This document shows, one piece after another, positions 54,931 to 63,664 of a stretch of DNA of 64,000 nucleotides. The DNA is from Pseudomonas sp. UBA4194. GTDB lineage: Bacteria; Pseudomonadota; Gammaproteobacteria; Pseudomonadales; Pseudomonadaceae. The notes under the pieces are model-generated. The model saw nothing but the letters and a program-made list of their open reading frames with translations. It did no database searches and was not told where the DNA came from. The DNA is taken from NCBI RefSeq assembly GCF_002379585.1, contig NZ_DFUE01000025.1:55699-119698 (forward strand). The letters run 5' to 3'. The translations under genes and the position numbers were made by a program. Numbering within the stretch: position 1 is the stretch's first letter; the number at the start of each line of letters is the position of its first letter.

Positions 54931-57810
54931 ATGACCCTCGAGCACTCCACGCCGGACAACACCGACCTCGCCGCGCTCAAAGCCATCGCCGCTCAGATCG
55001 CCGGACGCTGCCCGGACGTTCGCCAACTGGCCGCCGACATTGCCAGCCGCTTGCTGATCAAGCACACCGGTCGGGCCGGCAACCCGGACGATGTCTGGTG
55101 GCATCGCTGGAAAAACGCCGACAGCAACCCCCGCAGCTTCACCGGCTGGGAGCACTGGGGCAGGCCGGTGCAATCCATGACCCTGCCGCAGTTGGTGATG
55201 CATCGGTTCGAAGCCAGCGACCAGGACAACGCCGACAACCTCAAGCAGATGGGCGGCTTCTACAGCGCAGGCCCGGAGGCCCACCTCTACAACGAAAGCA
55301 ACGAAGTGAGGCTCATGCCCGCCGACGTTCTCAATGACCTGTGGGGGATCGACTTTGCCCAGGAATACCGCGCCAAGCTCGACCATTTCTGGGCCGAGCA
55401 TGCCGACGATTTTCGGTTGCTGGCCAAGGCCAACTATCTGGCCAAGGCCCTCGAAGACCGCCAAGCGCTGCGCCTGTCCGACAGCCAGTTCCAGATCGTG
55501 GTCAAGGCGGTGGCGGGCGAGGTGCAATGGCCAGTGACCTTGGCCACCTTACGTGCCGAGGTACTGCCCTCGCAGACGCTGAAGGTGTATGCGTTCGACA
55601 TCAGTGGCCGCCTGGCCAGCGACATCCTGCGCATCGTCGACCAGGACGGCTGGCAATACCTGTACGTGCCAGGGGAAGTCACGGCGTTCCATGCCTTCGA
55701 ACGCCCGCAGGACTTGTACTGGTGGGTGTTGTCGGAAACCAACATGGCCCAGAACCGCGCGCGCTTCCTGTCCCACTGGCCGTTGTCGGATAGCACCGCC
55801 GACCCCGATGACAGCCTCAACCACACCCTTGACCTGCTGTTCTACGGCTGGGGCCACAACAAGTCAGTCAACAAGTACGCCGTCGCCCTGAGCGAGGATC
55901 CTTTCACCTTCCTGCGCCACAGCACCGAACAGCGCATGTACGCCGACATGGATCTGTCGCTGACCTCCAACGCGGACCTGCGCAAGCAGATGTGGATCGG
56001 CTATCTCAACGCCTTCAGCCGGGTGGCCGGCGGCATGGCCGCGCTGGACTGGCCGGTGGCACTGGCGCTGGTGGGTTCGGGGTTGTCGGACATGGGCTTG
56101 AACATCGATCAGGCGGTCAACGGCCATACCACCGCCCAACGGCGCGCGGGCGTGCTGGGCGCAATCACCAGTGCCATCGACACGCTGTTCAACGCCCTGT
56201 TCCTGTGGCCGGCCGGCAGCGCGCTGGCCGATGCTTTCGAACCCCTCAAGGCGCGCGTCGAACTGGCCGAGATCAAACCCTTGCTGCCCGCGCCCCTGGC
56301 ACCACTGGAAGCCGCCGAAGCCCTGGCGCCTCTGGAAACCAATGAACTGCTCGAGGGCCAGCTCAGTGCAGGACAGGGCAGGATGCGCGGCGTCTACCTT
56401 AATGAAGCCGGGCAGACCCACATCCAGATCGACGAAATGGCCTATCAGGTGCGCTGGGTCAAGGATCTCAACTGCTGGGCCGTGGTGGACCCCGCCAACC
56501 CATTCTCCTTCTACGGCAGCGTACCCGTGCGCCTGGATGTGGACGGCGTATGGCAACCCATGGCCACCGGTGGCCTGAAGGGAGGGGGTGGCATCTTCGG
56601 CAAAAAACCCTGGGGCCGCGCCGTGGCCGAAGTCGTTACCGCACTGACCCCCACCTTTCGCTACGACGTGCCGGTGAGCCTGCGCGAGCGCCTGCGCAAC
56701 ATGGCTCAAGGCCTGGAGGACAAGCTGCTCAGTGGTGAACGAGCCAACTTGCTGCAACCGGGTGAAATCGATCCTTACGAGCAAATGCGCAGCATCCGCC
56801 AGACTCTGCGCACCGATGCAGAGGATTTTCTGGCCAGTTTCCAACTCCCACCCCGCCCCTCCCTGCCGCTACTGGACAGCGTCGCTTCCGAGCCCACCCT
56901 TATCAAAGCGGTGTACGGCAAGGCCAACGGCATGGTGATCGGGGAAAGCCACGCCAGCATTGCCAGCAAGAAATTCCTCATCGACAACATGGCACTGCTG
57001 GCCAAGCAGCGCGTGCGCACACTGTTCATGGAGCACCTGCTGACCGACTATCACCAGGTCGACCTGGACACCTACGCCCGCACCGGGACCCTGCCCGAAG
57101 GACTGCAGACCTACCTGGAGCGCATCGACCGCGGCTTCCACACCGACCCCCAGGGCCGCTACACCTTTCTGGAACTGGTCCGCAGCGCCAACCAGCACCA
57201 CATCCGTATTCAGGCGCTGGACTGCGCTGCCAGCTATCGTCAGGCCGGATTGAGCGATGCCCAAGGCAATGTGCGCACGCAGATGCTCAATTACTTCGCC
57301 CACACCGTAATCCAGTCCGACCAGGCCATACGCGGCAGTAGCAAATGGGTCGCGCTGGTGGGCAACACCCACGCCAATACCTTCCGCCGCGTGCCCGGCA
57401 TCAGCGAACTGGAAGGCGCTATCGGTATTCGGGTCGAAGACGTGGCCAGCAACGCTGTGCACGGTGTGCGCATCGACGCTGGACGCCACCTTCCCGATCT
57501 GGATATCAGTGGCAGCGCCGGGTTCGTCAAGAGTGACCTGCATTACGAAATGGGCACCCTCACCGCCGAACGAGACCTGGATCAGCAACTCAATCGTCCA
57601 GGCCTGTTCACCCTGGACACCGTCCGCGGCAGCAAACAACTGGTGCATCGCAGCGGCGACGGCAGCCTGGTGTACACGCCGATCAAGCGTGCAGGCGCGT
57701 TCATCTACATCGAACGGCCGAAGTGGCCTTCAGTGCACGGCCGACGCTTCAACAGCACCAGCGAGCTCATCACAGCGCTGACGCTGAGCGGGATGAAGCA
57801 CGTGGGCTGA
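54931..57810 (+). CDS. Dermonecrotic-toxin-family protein (DUF6543) with C-terminal EreA/ChaN-like effector domain
   Basis: A 959-residue predicted toxin. Residues about 1-420 resemble the DUF6543 dermonecrotic toxin region of large Pseudomonas toxins (WHRWKNAD, MTLPQLVMHRFE, GFYSAGPE, GIDFAQEYRAKLDHFW). Around 410-440 two hydrophobic stretches (AITSAIDTLFNALFLWPAG) may enter membranes. From about 655 to 830 there is a domain with GESHAS (671-676), FMEHL (H702) and GNTHAN (811-816), the Glu/His layout of EreA/ChaN/TIKI-like folds, as in membrane-targeted effector toxins. No signal peptide or secretion gene is nearby, so its route out is unknown. AGGAG lies 8 bases before ATG 54931. It sits between two toxin-antitoxin pairs. 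Confidence 0.75.
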   Translation: MTLEHSTPDNTDLAALKAIAAQIAGRCPDVRQLAADIASRLLIKHTGRAGNPDDVWWHRWKNADSNPRSFTGWEHWGRPVQSMTLPQLVMHRFEASDQDNADNLKQMGGFYSAGPEAHLYNESNEVRLMPADVLNDLWGIDFAQEYRAKLDHFWAEHADDFRLLAKANYLAKALEDRQALRLSDSQFQIVVKAVAGEVQWPVTLATLRAEVLPSQTLKVYAFDISGRLASDILRIVDQDGWQYLYVPGEVTAFHAFERPQDLYWWVLSETNMAQNRARFLSHWPLSDSTADPDDSLNHTLDLLFYGWGHNKSVNKYAVALSEDPFTFLRHSTEQRMYADMDLSLTSNADLRKQMWIGYLNAFSRVAGGMAALDWPVALALVGSGLSDMGLNIDQAVNGHTTAQRRAGVLGAITSAIDTLFNALFLWPAGSALADAFEPLKARVELAEIKPLLPAPLAPLEAAEALAPLETNELLEGQLSAGQGRMRGVYLNEAGQTHIQIDEMAYQVRWVKDLNCWAVVDPANPFSFYGSVPVRLDVDGVWQPMATGGLKGGGGIFGKKPWGRAVAEVVTALTPTFRYDVPVSLRERLRNMAQGLEDKLLSGERANLLQPGEIDPYEQMRSIRQTLRTDAEDFLASFQLPPRPSLPLLDSVASEPTLIKAVYGKANGMVIGESHASIASKKFLIDNMALLAKQRVRTLFMEHLLTDYHQVDLDTYARTGTLPEGLQTYLERIDRGFHTDPQGRYTFLELVRSANQHHIRIQALDCAASYRQAGLSDAQGNVRTQMLNYFAHTVIQSDQAIRGSSKWVALVGNTHANTFRRVPGISELEGAIGIRVEDVASNAVHGVRIDAGRHLPDLDISGSAGFVKSDLHYEMGTLTAERDLDQQLNRPGLFTLDTVRGSKQLVHRSGDGSLVYTPIKRAGAFIYIERPKWPSVHGRRFNSTSELITALTLSGMKHVG

Positions 57811-57823
57811 GCCTATCCAAATG

Positions 57824-57844
57824 CCCGAGACTGCGTGTCTCGGG
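57824..57844 (+). terminator. Hairpin after the dermonecrotic-toxin-family gene
   Basis: CCCGAGAC-TGCGT-GTCTCGGG, perfect 8-bp stem 13 bp after the stop codon. The following sequence is only mildly T-rich, so termination strength is uncertain. Confidence 0.5.
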
Positions 57845-57921
57845 TGCTTGGCAGTGGTTTCGAGGGGTAGTCACAGATGTGGCAGGTCGCTCCACGTACT
57901 GGCGTTTTTCACACTGCAGTT

Positions 57922-58353
57922 TCAGGTGTTCAATCGCGTGGGGACCCAAGGATTTATGACTGTTACACCTGCTGCCTCGTACGGAGCGGTATCCCGTGAC
58001 GCCACGATAAACCCACGTGATGCTGCAATCGCTGCAATATATCCGTCAGGCGTTGGGAACCCTCTTCCACGGCCTCTGGCAGTTATAGCCAATCCTGCAT
58101 AGCAACGTGCCGCACCTGTATCGAAGTCCAGCACTCGCCCTTCGAACAACCCAAGAAGTCCTTCAAAGGCCTTGTCCAGCATGTTTTTACGCTTACCGAC
58201 TGGCAGTGCAGCAATTCCGAACGTCAATTCAGCGATGCTCACGCTGGAAAGATAAAGCGTGTCCGCTGCTTGTTCGTTTAGCCAGTCCCGAACCTTTGGG
58301 TCTGGTGTTGGCTTCATCGCCTCAGATACAACATTGGTGTCCAGGACGATCAT
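57922..58353 (-). CDS. PIN-domain toxin, FitB/VapC type
   Basis: A 143-residue PIN-fold ribonuclease toxin. The four acidic active-site residues are in place: D5 (MIVLDTNVVSE), E42 (SIAELTFG), D103 (TPDGYIAAIA) and D121 (SRDTAPYE). The MIVLDTNVVSE start and AARGFIVASRDT-like region (here ASRGFIVASRD) match the FitB branch. It overlaps the antitoxin stop by four bases (ATGA), so it is translationally coupled. Substrate RNA is not predictable from sequence. Confidence 0.92.
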   Translation of the reverse strand: MIVLDTNVVSEAMKPTPDPKVRDWLNEQAADTLYLSSVSIAELTFGIAALPVGKRKNMLDKAFEGLLGLFEGRVLDFDTGAARCYAGLAITARGRGRGFPTPDGYIAAIAASRGFIVASRDTAPYEAAGVTVINPWVPTRLNT

Positions 58354-58604
58354 TCAAACCTCATCGGTTCCGCTGGGGTCGTGTCGCGCACCTGGTCAAG
58401 CACTGCGAAGTCTTCATTGGTCAGGCCTACGTTCTTACCCAGCTCTGCCAGGGCGGCACCGAGCCGCAGACGCTGAGGAGGCTTCACCGCATTAGCCAGG
58501 ATTTCTCGAACCTCTGCTTCTGCGCTACGGCCATGCTGAGCGGCCCGAACGCGAATGGCGCGATGCACTTCATCTGGCACATTTCTTACCGTCAGGATTG
58601 CCAT
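58350..58604 (-). CDS. FitA-type ribbon-helix-helix antitoxin
   Basis: An 84-residue antitoxin: an N-terminal ribbon-helix-helix (MAILTVRNVPDEVHRAIRVR, AAQHGRSAEAEVREIL) for DNA binding and a C-terminal tail that would block the PIN toxin. ATG 58604 is preferred over 58610, because GAGG is 7 bases from the former and only 1 from the latter. It precedes the toxin with a 4-base overlap. Together they should bind the inverted repeat just upstream. Confidence 0.9.
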   Translation of the reverse strand: MAILTVRNVPDEVHRAIRVRAAQHGRSAEAEVREILANAVKPPQRLRLGAALAELGKNVGLTNEDFAVLDQVRDTTPAEPMRFE

Positions 58605-58628
58605 AGTCATACCTCACAAAACGCATTC

Positions 58629-58687
58629 AATGACATCAAAAATACAACAATGCAGTCATTCTCGCAAGATCGGGATACTACCGCTCA
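58629..58687 (-). promoter_or_regulatory. Promoter and inverted repeat of the FitAB-type pair
   Basis: On the minus strand TTGCGA, 17 bases, then TATTTT form a reasonable -35/-10 pair upstream of the antitoxin. AATGAC/GTCATT half-sites (58629-58634 and 58655-58660) flank the -10 region and could be bound by the antitoxin-toxin complex. The rest of the 58611-58930 gap is comparatively AT-rich and holds no gene that I can support; it ends in the guaA terminator. Confidence 0.45.
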
Positions 58688-58880
58688 GCGTTTCGTGTTT
58701 TGACATGACACCTCACTCATCACGCCATCGATCGGCCCTCGGTCGACCCTCATAATCGCGGATTGCTGACGCCCCTAGCGAAGTGCCCATGGGTCATCGG
58801 TTGACCAGAGATTGAACAGCCCATCCGCACCTCGTAAAAGAGCTGATTGACGCTGCCGGAAATGCCAGACGCCAAAATGC

Positions 58881-58908
58881 AAGAAGCCCGCAATGATGCG
58901 GGCTTCTT
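58881..58908 (-). terminator. Rho-independent terminator of guaA
   Basis: AAGAAGCCCGC and GCGGGCTTCTT form a perfect 11-bp stem with a 6-base loop. On the minus strand it is followed by TTCTTGCATTTTGG. It lies 22 bp after the guaA stop. Confidence 0.88.
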
Positions 58909-58930
58909 GATTACGCTGGCATGGTGGGGA

Positions 58931-60508
58931 TCATTCCCACTCAATCGTCGCCGGCGGCTTGCTCGACACGTCGTAGGTCACCCGCGAGATGCCTTCGATC
59001 TCGTTGATGATGCGGCCGCTGACGGTTTCCAGCAGTTCGTACGGCAGGTGTGCCCAGCGGGCGGTCATGAAGTCGATGGTTTCCACTGCACGCAGGGCGA
59101 CTACCCAAGCGTAACGGCGGCCATCGCCGACCACGCCTACCGACTTGACTGGCTGGAACACCACGAACGCCTGGCTGACCTTGTGGTACCAGTCGGCCTT
59201 GCGCAGTTCTTCGATGAAGATGTGATCGGCGCGACGCAGCAGGTCCGCGTATTCCTTCTTCACTTCACCCAGGATACGCACGCCCAGGCCCGGGCCTGGG
59301 AATGGGTGGCGGTAGACCATGTCGTATGGCAGGCCCAGTTCCAGCCCCAGACGACGGACTTCGTCCTTGAACAGCTCGCGCAGCGGCTCGACCAGCTTGA
59401 GGTTCATCTCTTCCGGCAGGCCACCGACGTTGTGGTGGGACTTGATCACGTGGGCCTTGCCGCTCTTGGCGCCGGCCGACTCGATCACGTCGGGGTAGAT
59501 GGTGCCCTGGGCCAGGTACTTGATGTTGTCCAGCTTGCAGGATTCGGCGTCGAACACATCGATGAAGGTACGGCCGATGATCTTGCGCTTTTTCTCCGGG
59601 TCGGCTTCGCCGGCCAGGTTGTCGAGGAACTGGGCTTCGGCGTTGGCGCGGATCACTTTGACGCCCATGTTTTCGGCGAACATGGCCATCACCTGCTCGC
59701 CTTCGTGCAGGCGCAACAAGCCATTGTCGACGAACACGCAGGTCAGCTGGTCGCCAATGGCCTTGTGCAGCAGGGCCGCGACCACCGAGGAGTCGACACC
59801 GCCGGACAAGCCCAACAGCACATTGTCGGTACCCACCTGGGCACGGACCTGGGCGATGGCATCTTCGGCGATCTTCGACGGCGTCCACAGCGCTTCACAG
59901 CCGCAGATGTCGATGATGAAGCGCGAGAGGATGCGCTCACCCTGCTTGGTGTGGGTCACTTCGGGGTGGAACTGCACGCCGTAGTAGTGGCGCTCGTCGT
60001 CGAACATGCCGGCGATCGGGCAGCTCGGGGTGCTGGCCAGTACGTGGAAGCCTTTGGGGATGTCGGTGACCTTGTCACCGTGGCTCATCCACACGTCCAG
60101 GCCAAACACGCCATCGGCGTCGACATGGTCTTCGATGCCGTCCAGGATGCGGCTCTTGCCAACGACGTCAACGCGCGCGTAGCCGAACTCACGCAGCTCG
60201 GAACCGCTGACCTTGCCGCCCAACTGCTCGGCCATTGTCTGCATGCCGTAGCAGATACCGAACACCGGCACGCCGAGGTCGAATACCGCCTGCGGGCAGC
60301 GTGGGCTGTTGGCTTCGTGGACCGACTCCGGGCCGCCGGCGAGGATGACGCCGCGCGGGGCGAATTCGCGAATCGCCTCATCGTCCATGTCGAACGGGTG
60401 CAGTTCGCAGTACACGCCGATCTCGCGCACGCGACGGGCGATCAGCTGGGTGTACTGGGAACCGAAATCGAGGATCAGGATACGGTGGGCGTGAATGTCG
60501 AGGGCCAT
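58931..60508 (-). CDS. guaA: GMP synthase (glutamine-hydrolysing)
   Basis: Converts XMP to GMP with glutamine and ATP. The 525-residue protein has an N-terminal class-I glutaminase (catalytic Cys in ICYGMQTMA, His in QFHPEVTHT), an ATP-pyrophosphatase domain with the P-loop LSGGVDSSV, and a C-terminal dimerisation domain ending PPATIEWE. Full length. It follows guaB on the same strand with a 115-bp gap containing two hairpins, forming the usual guaBA unit. Confidence 0.98.
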   Translation of the reverse strand: MALDIHAHRILILDFGSQYTQLIARRVREIGVYCELHPFDMDDEAIREFAPRGVILAGGPESVHEANSPRCPQAVFDLGVPVFGICYGMQTMAEQLGGKVSGSELREFGYARVDVVGKSRILDGIEDHVDADGVFGLDVWMSHGDKVTDIPKGFHVLASTPSCPIAGMFDDERHYYGVQFHPEVTHTKQGERILSRFIIDICGCEALWTPSKIAEDAIAQVRAQVGTDNVLLGLSGGVDSSVVAALLHKAIGDQLTCVFVDNGLLRLHEGEQVMAMFAENMGVKVIRANAEAQFLDNLAGEADPEKKRKIIGRTFIDVFDAESCKLDNIKYLAQGTIYPDVIESAGAKSGKAHVIKSHHNVGGLPEEMNLKLVEPLRELFKDEVRRLGLELGLPYDMVYRHPFPGPGLGVRILGEVKKEYADLLRRADHIFIEELRKADWYHKVSQAFVVFQPVKSVGVVGDGRRYAWVVALRAVETIDFMTARWAHLPYELLETVSGRIINEIEGISRVTYDVSSKPPATIEWE

Positions 60509-60542
60509 GACTCATTCTCGTCAGATGTATTCGGAAACAACA

Positions 60543-60607
60543 CGGGGCTGTGATGAACAGCCCCGCTTACTTGAATTTCTGCTGCCGTGGCGCACGGGCA
60601 CCACGGC
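60543..60607 (-). promoter_or_regulatory. Two hairpins between guaB and guaA
   Basis: CGGGGCTG-TGATGAA-CAGCCCCG (60543-60565) and GCCGTGG ... CCACGGC with a 10-base loop (60584-60607). They lie between guaB and guaA on the coding strand. Neither has a T-tract in the minus direction, so they may tune the ratio of the two genes or stabilise processed mRNA. Confidence 0.45.
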
Positions 60608-60623
60608 GAGCGGACTATCGGGG

Positions 60624-62093
60624 TCAGCCCACGCGATAGTTCGGCGCTTCCTTGGTGATCTGCACGTCGTGGACGTGGGATTCAGCCATGCCGGCGCCGG
60701 TGATGCGAACGAACTCGGGCTTGGTGCGCATTTCCTGGATATCGGCGCTGCCGGTGTAACCCATGGAAGAACGCAGGCCACCCATCAGCTGATGGATGAT
60801 GGCCGACAGGCCGCCCTTGTAGGCCACGCGGCCTTCGATACCTTCCGGCACCAGCTTCTCGGCACCGGCCGAGGAGTCCTGGAAGTAGCGGTCCGACGAG
60901 CCCTGGGCCTGGGACATTGCACCCAGCGAACCCATGCCACGGTAGGCCTTGTAGGAACGACCCTGGAACAGTTCGATCTCGCCGGGTGCTTCTTCGGTAC
61001 CGGCAAACATCGAGCCCATCATCACGCAGTAGGCACCGGCAACGATGGCCTTGGACAGGTCACCGGAGAAGCGGATACCGCCGTCGGCGATCAACGGCAC
61101 ACCAGTGCCTTCCAGCGCTGCGGCGACGTTGGCGATGGCGCTGATCTGCGGCACGCCGACACCGGCAACGATACGGGTGGTGCAGATGGAGCCTGGGCCG
61201 ATACCGACCTTGACCGCATCGGCGCCCGCTTCGGCCAGAGCCTTGGCGGCTTCACCCGTGGCAATGTTGCCACCGATGACCTGCACGTCAGGGAAGTTCT
61301 GCTTGACCCAACGCACGCGGTCGATCACGCCCTTGGAGTGACCGTGGGCGGTGTCGACCACCACCACGTCGACGCCGGCGGCGACCAGGGCGCTGACGCG
61401 CTCGCCGGTGTCCTTGCCGGTACCGACCGCCGCGCCGACGCGCAGACGACCCTGGTCGTCCTTGCTGGCCAGCGGGTAGGCCTTGGCTTTCTCGATGTCC
61501 TTGACGGTCATCATGCCCTTGAGGTGGAACTCGCCGTCGACGATCAGGACCTTTTCGATGCGGTGCTTGTGCAGCAGATCGCGCACCAGCTCCTTGTCGG
61601 CGCCTTCACGCACGGTGACCAGACGCTCTTTGGGCGTCATCACTTCACGGACGGGGATGTCGAGGCGGTTTTCGAAACGCACGTCGCGGGAGGTGACGAT
61701 GCCGACCAGGTCGCCATCGTGCAGCACCGGTACGCCGGAGATATTGTGCAGACTGGTCAGTTCGAACAGGTCACGAACGCTGGCGTCGGCTTCGATGGTG
61801 ATCGGGTCCTTGACCACGCCGGCCTCGAACTTCTTGACCTTGCGCACTTCGGCAGCTTGCTGCTCGATGGTCATGTTCTTGTGGATGATCCCGATACCGC
61901 CTTCCTGTGCCATGGCAATGGCAAGACGGGCTTCGGTCACGGTGTCCATCGCCGCGGAGATCAGCGGGATGTTCAGCTCGATGCCTCGGGTCAAACGGGT
62001 CTTGAGGCTGACTTCATTAGGCAGTACTTCGGAATAACCGGGCACTAGGAGAATGTCGTCGAAGGTCAGGGCTTCTTGGCTGATACGCAGCAT
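60624..62093 (-). CDS. guaB: IMP dehydrogenase
   Basis: Oxidises IMP to XMP with NAD+, the committed step to GMP. The 489-residue protein has the TIM-barrel catalytic domain with the active Cys in GIGPGSICTTR, the phosphate loop GGIRFSGDLSKAI, the flap with YRGMGSLGAM, and a CBS pair (about 95-205) inserted near the N-terminus. It starts MLRISQEALTFDD at 62093, as in other pseudomonads. A perfect TATAAT lies about 36 bp upstream. Confidence 0.98.
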   Translation of the reverse strand: MLRISQEALTFDDILLVPGYSEVLPNEVSLKTRLTRGIELNIPLISAAMDTVTEARLAIAMAQEGGIGIIHKNMTIEQQAAEVRKVKKFEAGVVKDPITIEADASVRDLFELTSLHNISGVPVLHDGDLVGIVTSRDVRFENRLDIPVREVMTPKERLVTVREGADKELVRDLLHKHRIEKVLIVDGEFHLKGMMTVKDIEKAKAYPLASKDDQGRLRVGAAVGTGKDTGERVSALVAAGVDVVVVDTAHGHSKGVIDRVRWVKQNFPDVQVIGGNIATGEAAKALAEAGADAVKVGIGPGSICTTRIVAGVGVPQISAIANVAAALEGTGVPLIADGGIRFSGDLSKAIVAGAYCVMMGSMFAGTEEAPGEIELFQGRSYKAYRGMGSLGAMSQAQGSSDRYFQDSSAGAEKLVPEGIEGRVAYKGGLSAIIHQLMGGLRSSMGYTGSADIQEMRTKPEFVRITGAGMAESHVHDVQITKEAPNYRVG

Positions 62094-62128
62094 GCGGGGG
62101 CTCCCGGGCGGGAAAATGGAAGCGCGCC

Positions 62129-62134
62129 ATTATA
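62129..62134 (-). promoter_or_regulatory. guaB: Probable -10 box of the guaBA promoter
   Basis: A perfect TATAAT on the minus strand, 36 bp upstream of the guaB start. The -35 region at 17 bp is weak (TTTCGC). Confidence 0.5.
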
Positions 62135-62176
62135 CCCATACATGGCGGTGTGCGAAAGGCAAAGATCGTGTTGGGC

Positions 62177-62734
62177 TCAATTGTCCTGGAACTTTACCCG
62201 CACCTGCGCGATCGGCTGATCCAGCCAATCGGCGAACTCAGCGATAAAGGCCGGCTTGAACGCGGTGTTGCCCCAATTATTGAAGATGAAACCCAGATTG
62301 GAGAACGCGCACGGCTGCAGGAACAGAAAGCCGTTGATGTCGTCTTCATGGCCGCACAGCGGGCAGGTGAAGTTATCGGTGACGCCGGGCATCCACTCCT
62401 CGAGGCTGTCGAACAACGCCTCGCCGACTTCCTTGCGGCATTCGGGGCAACCGGCTTCGTGCAGGAAGCCGTCGACGGGCGTGAAGATGCAGCGATCAGT
62501 GACCACTTCCAGGCCGTTGACGCTTTCGCCGTAAGGCAGCAGGTCGGGTTGCTCGACCACGTGCCGCGCGCCGGGGCCGATGGCGTAGGCCATGCGGTTG
62601 CCGGTGCGGCCACAGGTACTCAATTGCTCCTCGACGATCTCCTTGCGCACCAGCCAGCGCAGAATCGCCCGCGCACGAGGTTCGGGCACTGGCAGGGTGG
62701 AAATGCGCGGGACAAGAATGTTCTGGGTATTCAT
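62177..62734 (-). CDS. Conserved hypothetical protein with CxxC motifs
   Basis: A 185-residue soluble protein that I recognise only as a conserved pseudomonad protein, sometimes wrongly annotated as a sugar ABC transporter ATPase; it has no Walker motifs. Two cysteine pairs (AGCPECRKE and FTCPLCGHED) suggest a bound zinc. The C-terminal half has an aromatic-rich segment (LGFIFNNWGNTAFKP). The ATG at 62734 fits the conserved start MNTQNILVPRI. It lies 83 bp upstream of guaB on the same strand; the guaB promoter is in the gap. Confidence 0.75.
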   Translation of the reverse strand: MNTQNILVPRISTLPVPEPRARAILRWLVRKEIVEEQLSTCGRTGNRMAYAIGPGARHVVEQPDLLPYGESVNGLEVVTDRCIFTPVDGFLHEAGCPECRKEVGEALFDSLEEWMPGVTDNFTCPLCGHEDDINGFLFLQPCAFSNLGFIFNNWGNTAFKPAFIAEFADWLDQPIAQVRVKFQDN

Positions 62735-62788
62735 GCAACAGCCTGGGACATGCGAGAAGCGGGCAGGATAATCACCTGCCGGCACAGG

Positions 62789-63532
62789 TCAAGCGCTGAA
62801 ATAACGGTAGATCAAGGTGAGACCGCTGACCAGTACCAGCCAGGTGACCAGGCGTACGAAGGCTTCGCGGGACATTTTCAGGGTCAGGCGTCGGCCTATC
62901 CACAGGCCCAAGGCCATGGCGGGTAATAGACAGACGGCGGTCAGCAGCAGCTGCAGATCACCGTAGACGCCGGCAACGGTGAACAGGCCCAGGCGCACCA
63001 CCGTGCTGCAGCTGATCAGCGCACTCTGGGTGGCGCGCACTTGTTGTTTGTCTTCCAGGCGAGCACTGAGATACAGGGCGTAGAGAAATCCACCGCTGCC
63101 GAACAGTGCGCCAAACAGACCGCCCACGGTACCCATGGGCACGGCCCAGAACGCCGACAGCCTGGCAGGTTTTACTTTCACCGCGAGCATATAAAGGGCG
63201 TAGCCGGTGATGAACAGGCCCATCATCAGCAGCAACAGGTCGGATTTGAGGTTGAGCAGGAAGACCACACCCACGGTGCAGCCCAGGGCCATGAACGGCA
63301 GCAGGCGCTTGAGCTCACTGCCGACCACCGCTTGCCGTGAGGGCAGGAGATTGCCGAAGGCGGCGATGAAGTCCAGGACCACCAGCAGCGGGATGATAGT
63401 GGACAGGGGCATGAAATGGATCAATAGGGGGCCGGCAACCAGGGCGGTGCCGAAGCCGGCGATGCCGAAGACGATATAGGCGGCGCAGGTGGCGAGGAGG
63501 ATCAGGCTCCAGTCCAGTGCGGTAAAGTCCAT
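62789..63532 (-). CDS. Sulfite exporter TauE/SafE family permease
   Basis: A 247-residue inner-membrane protein with about eight spans arranged as two repeats, typical of TauE/SafE (DUF81). Signature parts are FGIAGFGTALVAGPLL near the N-terminus and GGLFGALFGSGGFLYALYL in the middle. These proteins are predicted to export sulfite or small organosulfur anions; the substrate here is unknown. It is 54 bp upstream of the CxxC hypothetical gene on the same strand and divergent from xseA. Confidence 0.88.
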   Translation of the reverse strand: MDFTALDWSLILLATCAAYIVFGIAGFGTALVAGPLLIHFMPLSTIIPLLVVLDFIAAFGNLLPSRQAVVGSELKRLLPFMALGCTVGVVFLLNLKSDLLLLMMGLFITGYALYMLAVKVKPARLSAFWAVPMGTVGGLFGALFGSGGFLYALYLSARLEDKQQVRATQSALISCSTVVRLGLFTVAGVYGDLQLLLTAVCLLPAMALGLWIGRRLTLKMSREAFVRLVTWLVLVSGLTLIYRYFSA

Positions 63533-63664
63533 GCAGGAGATTCCTTTTTTCTGGACTGTGGCGTAGGGAGGGGCTGGGAGTCAATCTGCTGGAACGGTGG
63601 TGAGTGGTCCCCTGCCCCACACCACAGAAGACGCCGCCTCCGAATCGCTTTATCATCCCCTCCC

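Noticed and set aside
62177..62734. Sugar ABC transporter ATPase
   Set aside because: No Walker A, Walker B or ABC signature; only CxxC pairs are present.
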